NCBI GenBank assembly: GCA_963666995.1
Contig: OY762941.1
Location: 1,674,001 to 1,738,000, forward strand
Source: Syntrophobacter sp963666995
GTDB taxonomy: Bacteria > Desulfobacterota > Syntrophobacteria > Syntrophobacterales > Syntrophobacteraceae
Reading direction: 5' to 3'
DNA length: 64,000 nucleotides
The notes below the pieces were generated by a model that did not search any database, was not told the DNA's origin, and saw nothing but the letters and a program-made list of their open reading frames with translations. The translations under genes and the position numbers were made by a program. Of this stretch, positions 60,668 through 64,000 are shown in pieces; position 1 is the first letter of the stretch, and the number at the start of each line of letters is the position of its first letter.

Positions 60668-61036
60668 ATGGACAATGAAATGTTGGCTTATTTCAATGAA
60701 AGCCTGATCGCACATTTAAAAAAAGTCCTTCCACCGATGAGAGGCGGGCTGTCCGTTTTGGCGAGCCTCGAAGCCCATCAGGACCCGATGGATGAGGTGG
60801 ATCAAACCTTGAAACGGTATGAACAGGAGTTCTCATTGCAGATGCAGTACCGGAACGAACAATTGATTCAAGAAATCCTCGATGCCCTGCAGCGCCTCAA
60901 AAGAGGAGACTTCGGCATCTGTTCTGAATGCGGCAGGGACATCGAAATAAAACGCCTGAAGGTCCATCCGATGGCGACACTCTGCATTGACTGTAAAAGA
61001 GCGATGGAAACCGCACAGCGCCTCAAAGTCGCCTGA
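60668..61036 (+). CDS. DksA/TraR-family zinc finger protein
   Basis: A 122-residue protein from the ATG at 60668 (AAGGAG 9 bases upstream). An N-terminal coiled-coil part (DQTLKRYEQEFSLQMQYRNEQ) precedes a C4 zinc finger (CSECGRDI and CIDCKRAME) preceded by RLKRGDFGI, the hallmark of the family. Full DksA enters the RNA polymerase secondary channel with acidic residues at the coiled-coil tip; here the tip is less clear, so an effect on transcription is likely but not certain. Divergent from phoB. Confidence 0.85.
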   Translation: MDNEMLAYFNESLIAHLKKVLPPMRGGLSVLASLEAHQDPMDEVDQTLKRYEQEFSLQMQYRNEQLIQEILDALQRLKRGDFGICSECGRDIEIKRLKVHPMATLCIDCKRAMETAQRLKVA

Positions 61037-61352
61037 TGGAGCCCGGTTTGAGCCGGGATGGGATATTGGCGATGTCCCACCCGGCGTATGAGGTTAAGAA
61101 TAAAGTTTCGGGCTAAACACCCAATACGATGAAGATATTGGACAAAGCCTTTACATAGTCGATCACTGGTGCGGTACTTGCGGAATCAGAAAGCAGTTGA
61201 CAAGAGATGCCTTGGCTCAGTAGGATAAGTTGTATATAGCGCAATATAACTGATGACTGCTTGGGTACTGTGGGAATTCCAGAATAAGTCCCTAAATGAT
61301 CGGCTGAATTTGTGATTAGCTCCGAAATTCCTGTAAGAAAGGAGAAGACTTT
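61037..61352. other. Intergenic region upstream of the sulfotransferase
   Basis: 316 bases, AT-rich in its second half, presumably carrying the sulfotransferase promoter. AAGGAG lies 8 bases before that gene. No terminator with a U tract is visible after the zinc finger gene, and no PhoB box is seen. Confidence 0.4.
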
Positions 61353-62432
61353 ATGGAGCAACAAGAGCCATCAGTCCCAAGTATAATCTATATAGCCGGG
61401 TATGGACGAAGTGGATCGACCCTTCTCGACAGGATACTCTCGCAACACCAGGATGTACTTGGCAGCGGGGAAATTTGCAATGCCCTAACCACATTGCAGA
61501 CCCCCGATCAGTTGTGCAGCTGTGGCGCCGCAATCGGTAAGTGCGGCGTGTGGAAAACCATATCGGAGCACATACGCTCCTGGATGAATAAATCGGGTCT
61601 GTCGTCGACACATGAACTGGGAGTGATTCAACGCAAAATGGAATCCCGGAAGTCGCTTGTGCATTTGTTGATTTCCGGGAAGCTGCCCGCATTGACCGTG
61701 GACGAGCAGAATTTGTACAATAAATATCAAGGCTTGTTGTTCTCTACCTTCAGCCGGTGCCAGAAGGGTCAAAAATACGTAGTAGACTCATCAAAAACGG
61801 CTGCACACACTGCGGCCCGCCCCGTGGTTCTCAGTTTGTTCTCCGGATTGCCTGTCCACGTTATCCATTTGGTTCGAGACCCCCGGTCCGTTTTGCGTTC
61901 ACGGCTCAAAGGGGGAAATCACGAGCTGGAAAAAGGGCTTGCAACAAAAGGGCGGCTGATCGGTTTTCGGACTATCCTTGGGTGGATTCAGGCAAACTTG
62001 TCTGCGGCGGCAATCTCTTTGTTGATAGGACGCGAAAGAGTCTGCCTCGTACGATATGAAGATTTGGTGGACAAACCGCATGAGACGGTGGAGCAAATCT
62101 GCACGTTTCTGGGCGTTGAGTCAGACTCCATCACGGAGGCTTTCGATCGGGAATTTTTGCCACAGGTGAGTCATATGGCTTCAGGCAACCGTATGCGTTT
62201 AAAGCCGACCAAACTCGAGAATAAGAAATCCGAAACGACCGTTCCCGGCTATCTTCGGTGGCTCTGCACCATAATGTGTTTTCCGCTCATGAAGAAATAC
62301 GGATACACCCGGTCCGGCGGCGTACTACGGACAGTTCTTGGGTTGGTCTTTCCGAGCGTGTTATCCTTTGATTCGGTACAGACGTTTTTTGATCTGCTCT
62401 TTTCGAGACTGTTACCTCTTTCTCTTCAATAA
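61353..62432 (+). CDS. PAPS-dependent sulfotransferase family protein
   Basis: A 359-residue protein. The N-terminal 5'-phosphosulfate loop is YGRSGSTLLDRIL, and the 3'-phosphate site is LVRDPRSVLRSRL, both in the order expected for Sulfotransfer_1/3 enzymes. VDSSKTAAH lies where the acceptor-binding segment usually is. It would move sulfate from PAPS to a sugar, lipid or peptide. It stands alone, convergent to the next gene, and more AT-rich than its neighbours. With the sulfoquinovose synthase it is the second sulfur-decorating enzyme in the window. Confidence 0.85.
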   Translation: MEQQEPSVPSIIYIAGYGRSGSTLLDRILSQHQDVLGSGEICNALTTLQTPDQLCSCGAAIGKCGVWKTISEHIRSWMNKSGLSSTHELGVIQRKMESRKSLVHLLISGKLPALTVDEQNLYNKYQGLLFSTFSRCQKGQKYVVDSSKTAAHTAARPVVLSLFSGLPVHVIHLVRDPRSVLRSRLKGGNHELEKGLATKGRLIGFRTILGWIQANLSAAAISLLIGRERVCLVRYEDLVDKPHETVEQICTFLGVESDSITEAFDREFLPQVSHMASGNRMRLKPTKLENKKSETTVPGYLRWLCTIMCFPLMKKYGYTRSGGVLRTVLGLVFPSVLSFDSVQTFFDLLFSRLLPLSLQ

Positions 62433-62514
62433 TCAGATTGAAAGAAGGGGCGAGACGAACGGGCTTCCCTAAGTTTCTCGTTTGGCTTGCGAATGCCGCT
62501 ATTCCTGCTCGCCC

Positions 62515-63567
62515 TTAAATCCTTTCCCTGATGACGTGGAAAGAGAGAGACGAACCGGTCACCATGCTGCGCCCCGTGCGCATGAAGACAAGAAACGCCA
62601 GCGCCTGTATGAGGAGAAGGGGCAGGGGGTTCCAGATGAGTCTCAGGCCGGCCATGAGGTCCGGGGGCGGCAGGGGGACCGAAGGCAACACGAGCGGCAG
62701 ACTCATTGCGTAAACGGCGGCAGCCACCCCCATAACCTGGTAAGCGCTTACTCTTCCCTCACCCCGGTAATCGGCCCGGAGCATCTCCGAAAGCACTCGC
62801 CAAACCTGGGTGATCAGGACCGACAGGGCAAACGCGGCCTGAAACTTCGATTGCAGGAACAGGGAGACCCCGACAACACCGGCCCCCATGTAGAGAATCG
62901 AAGTGATCGCCTGGACGGGAATCACTTTTTCGCCGTCCAGGCCGCTCGCATAAGCGATCTTCTTGGTCTTGCCGAAAAAGGTGAAACTCCGGTTTTCGAA
63001 CAGCTTCCGTATAACGGGATGGCTTTTCGAAAGGGGCATTCCATAGCAGCAGCCGAAACTGATGCAGGCAAGCCGTCCTGTTCCTTCTCCCAGCGCATAG
63101 GAAATCGAGAGCGCGGCCAGGGTAGGGATCACCGGGATATGAAGATCCATCACCCGTCCCAGGGTGCCGTTGACGAACTCGATGACCCAGGGGGCTATCA
63201 CGATCCCTACAAAGGAAGCCCCGCCCACCGTAAAGGTGCACGGTTTCTTTTCGACAATCCGGGCCACGAGCGTCGATGCGGGTACGCAGCACGCCAGAAT
63301 CGCCGCGGCCACCATGAATATGCCCAACGCCGGCACGGATATCGACCCCAGGAGGACCAGCATGAGCGCGGCCGCGGCGGCATAGGCGAGGGCGTTCAGC
63401 AGACCGTAGTACGTCAGATTGACACCCCTCCAGCGGTCGGGCCCTTCTTTGGCCACGGGCACGGAAGCAAAGATCTGCCATTTTTCACCCGGCAGAGTCT
63501 TGAAACTCCACACCAGAAGCAGCCCGAAACCAAGGCCCAGAGCGAAAACGAACAGCGCATTCTCCAT
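62515..63567 (-). CDS. Lgt-like (prolipoprotein diacylglyceryl transferase family) membrane protein
   Basis: A 350-residue protein with at least seven membrane helices. GRLACISFGCCYG corresponds to the G-R-x-G-C/N block of Lgt, and LSEMLRADYRGEGRVSAYQVMG to its later E-x-x-R and Gln block. It diverges from housekeeping Lgt and begins with an extra N-terminal helix region, so it may use another acceptor. It follows a phosphatidylserine decarboxylase gene by 38 bases on the same strand, suggesting a lipid-related unit. Confidence 0.7.
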   Translation of the reverse strand: MENALFVFALGLGFGLLLVWSFKTLPGEKWQIFASVPVAKEGPDRWRGVNLTYYGLLNALAYAAAAALMLVLLGSISVPALGIFMVAAAILACCVPASTLVARIVEKKPCTFTVGGASFVGIVIAPWVIEFVNGTLGRVMDLHIPVIPTLAALSISYALGEGTGRLACISFGCCYGMPLSKSHPVIRKLFENRSFTFFGKTKKIAYASGLDGEKVIPVQAITSILYMGAGVVGVSLFLQSKFQAAFALSVLITQVWRVLSEMLRADYRGEGRVSAYQVMGVAAAVYAMSLPLVLPSVPLPPPDLMAGLRLIWNPLPLLLIQALAFLVFMRTGRSMVTGSSLSFHVIRERI

Positions 63568-63605
63568 AACCTCACCAACTCCTTTTTATTTTCTCAAGAT
63601 TCCAA

Positions 63606-64000
63606 TCATTGGGCAGTCGCAATGAGCGACCTCACTTCGACTTCCGTTTCCACCAAGGGTCTGCCGAACCCCAGGGAAAAGCGGCTCGTAGCCCCCGGCG
63701 CGTGCATGTTCCTTATGAGATCGTCCGCAAACGCCACGCGATCCTTCTGAAAGAGCAGGACGTCGGTGCTGCTTCCCGGGCGAAAAAGGCTTTTGGGGGC
63801 GCCTCTTTTCAGAATCATCCCCCGCTCCATCGGCTTTGGATCGTCATATCTTTCTTCACTGTAGAGCTGCACGATTTCGCCGATCATAAGCGCGGCAACT
63901 TCGACCATGGCTACCAGCCCGAGGCCGGATCCTCCCGAGACATCGGTGTCCATGACGGTGACCACCCGTTTGTTTTTCGAATAGGGAGTCACCACGGTCA
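63606..64000 (-). CDS. Phosphatidylserine decarboxylase-related protein, 3' part
   Basis: The last 130 or so residues of a protein that continues beyond the right edge. TDVSGGSGLGLVAMVEVAAL and KRGAPKSLFRPGSSTDVLLF match the end of the phosphatidylserine decarboxylase proenzyme, where Gly-Ser-Ser/Thr is the self-cleavage site forming the pyruvoyl group. It belongs to the larger Psd class and differs from the small Psd at 47925, so the genome carries two types. The GTG at 63995 is only the first possible start inside the window. Confidence 0.75.
   Translation of the reverse strand, partial: TVVTPYSKNKRVVTVMDTDVSGGSGLGLVAMVEVAALMIGEIVQLYSEERYDDPKPMERGMILKRGAPKSLFRPGSSTDVLLFQKDRVAFADDLIRNMHAPGATSRFSLGFGRPLVETEVEVRSLIATAQ

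Noticed and set aside
62482..63750. 422-codon plus-strand frame opposite the Lgt-like gene
   Set aside because: Composition is charged and repetitive with no domain; the minus-strand protein has clear membrane helices and Lgt-like blocks.

Overview
This window reads as the chromosome of a Gram-negative, moderately GC-rich bacterium, probably a deltaproteobacterium (Desulfobacterota, Syntrophobacter-like). That placement is inferred from gene style and content (outer-membrane Wzi, Pst/Pho layout, many large sensor proteins), not from a marker gene. No rRNA, tRNA or CRISPR array was found.

Region 1, about 1-20,000: an exopolysaccharide/capsule locus. It holds a tyrosine autokinase (cut by the left edge), a nucleotide-sugar 4,6-dehydratase, a flippase, a methyltransferase, a small-molecule kinase, an O-antigen polymerase-like protein, a GT4 glycosyltransferase, a secreted glycosidase-like protein, a priming sugar-phosphate transferase, an epimerase, a UDP-sulfoquinovose synthase and a hexapeptide acetyltransferase. 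On the opposite strand lie Wzi and the CpsB/YwqE phosphatase that would counteract the kinase. The UDP-sulfoquinovose synthase suggests a sulfonated sugar in the polymer or in a lipid.

Region 2, about 20,400-31,600: a secreted metallophosphoesterase, then a cluster of small membrane proteins sharing an N-terminal H-x3-G-R-x-R domain (HMA_2 type), a DUF5132 protein, a two-zinc-ribbon protein, a long amphipathic helical protein, a P-type ATPase with the same kind of N-terminal domain on a SERCA-like (P2A) pump, and a divergent S-adenosylmethionine synthetase paralogue. It resembles ferrosome (fez) gene sets in plan, but with a calcium-type pump in place of the P1B-6 pump. This is the best candidate for an undescribed system.

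Region 3, about 31,700-41,600: an OlsF-like ornithine-lipid synthase with a degenerate alkaline-phosphatase-fold protein, then a 2-aminoethylphosphonate uptake and degradation operon (binding protein, ATPase, fused permease, PhnX, PhnW).

Region 4, about 41,700-52,700: a 1,618-residue CheB-CheR-PAS-PocR-GAF histidine kinase, a methyltransferase, a small phosphatidylserine decarboxylase, a PHP-glycosyltransferase fusion resembling SqdX/MgtA-type lipid glycosyltransferases, and a PIN-PhoH ATPase.

Region 5, about 52,800-60,400: pstS-pstC-pstA facing a convergent phoB-phoR-pstB-phoU operon. Then come a DksA/TraR zinc finger protein, a sulfotransferase, an Lgt-like membrane protein and the 3' part of a second phosphatidylserine decarboxylase.

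A regulatory thread joins regions 2, 3 and 5. Arrays of 7-base half-sites (NNGTAAC or NNKTCAY) repeated every 11 bases, which is PhoB box geometry, lie upstream of pstS, phoB, the phosphonate operon, olsF and two transcription units of the HMA_2/ATPase cluster. The reading offered is a phosphate-starvation regulon covering uptake, phosphonate scavenging, phosphorus-free lipids and a possible cation/phosphate membrane system. Intergenic gaps hold dispersed repeats, including a 324-bp element with long terminal inverted repeats.
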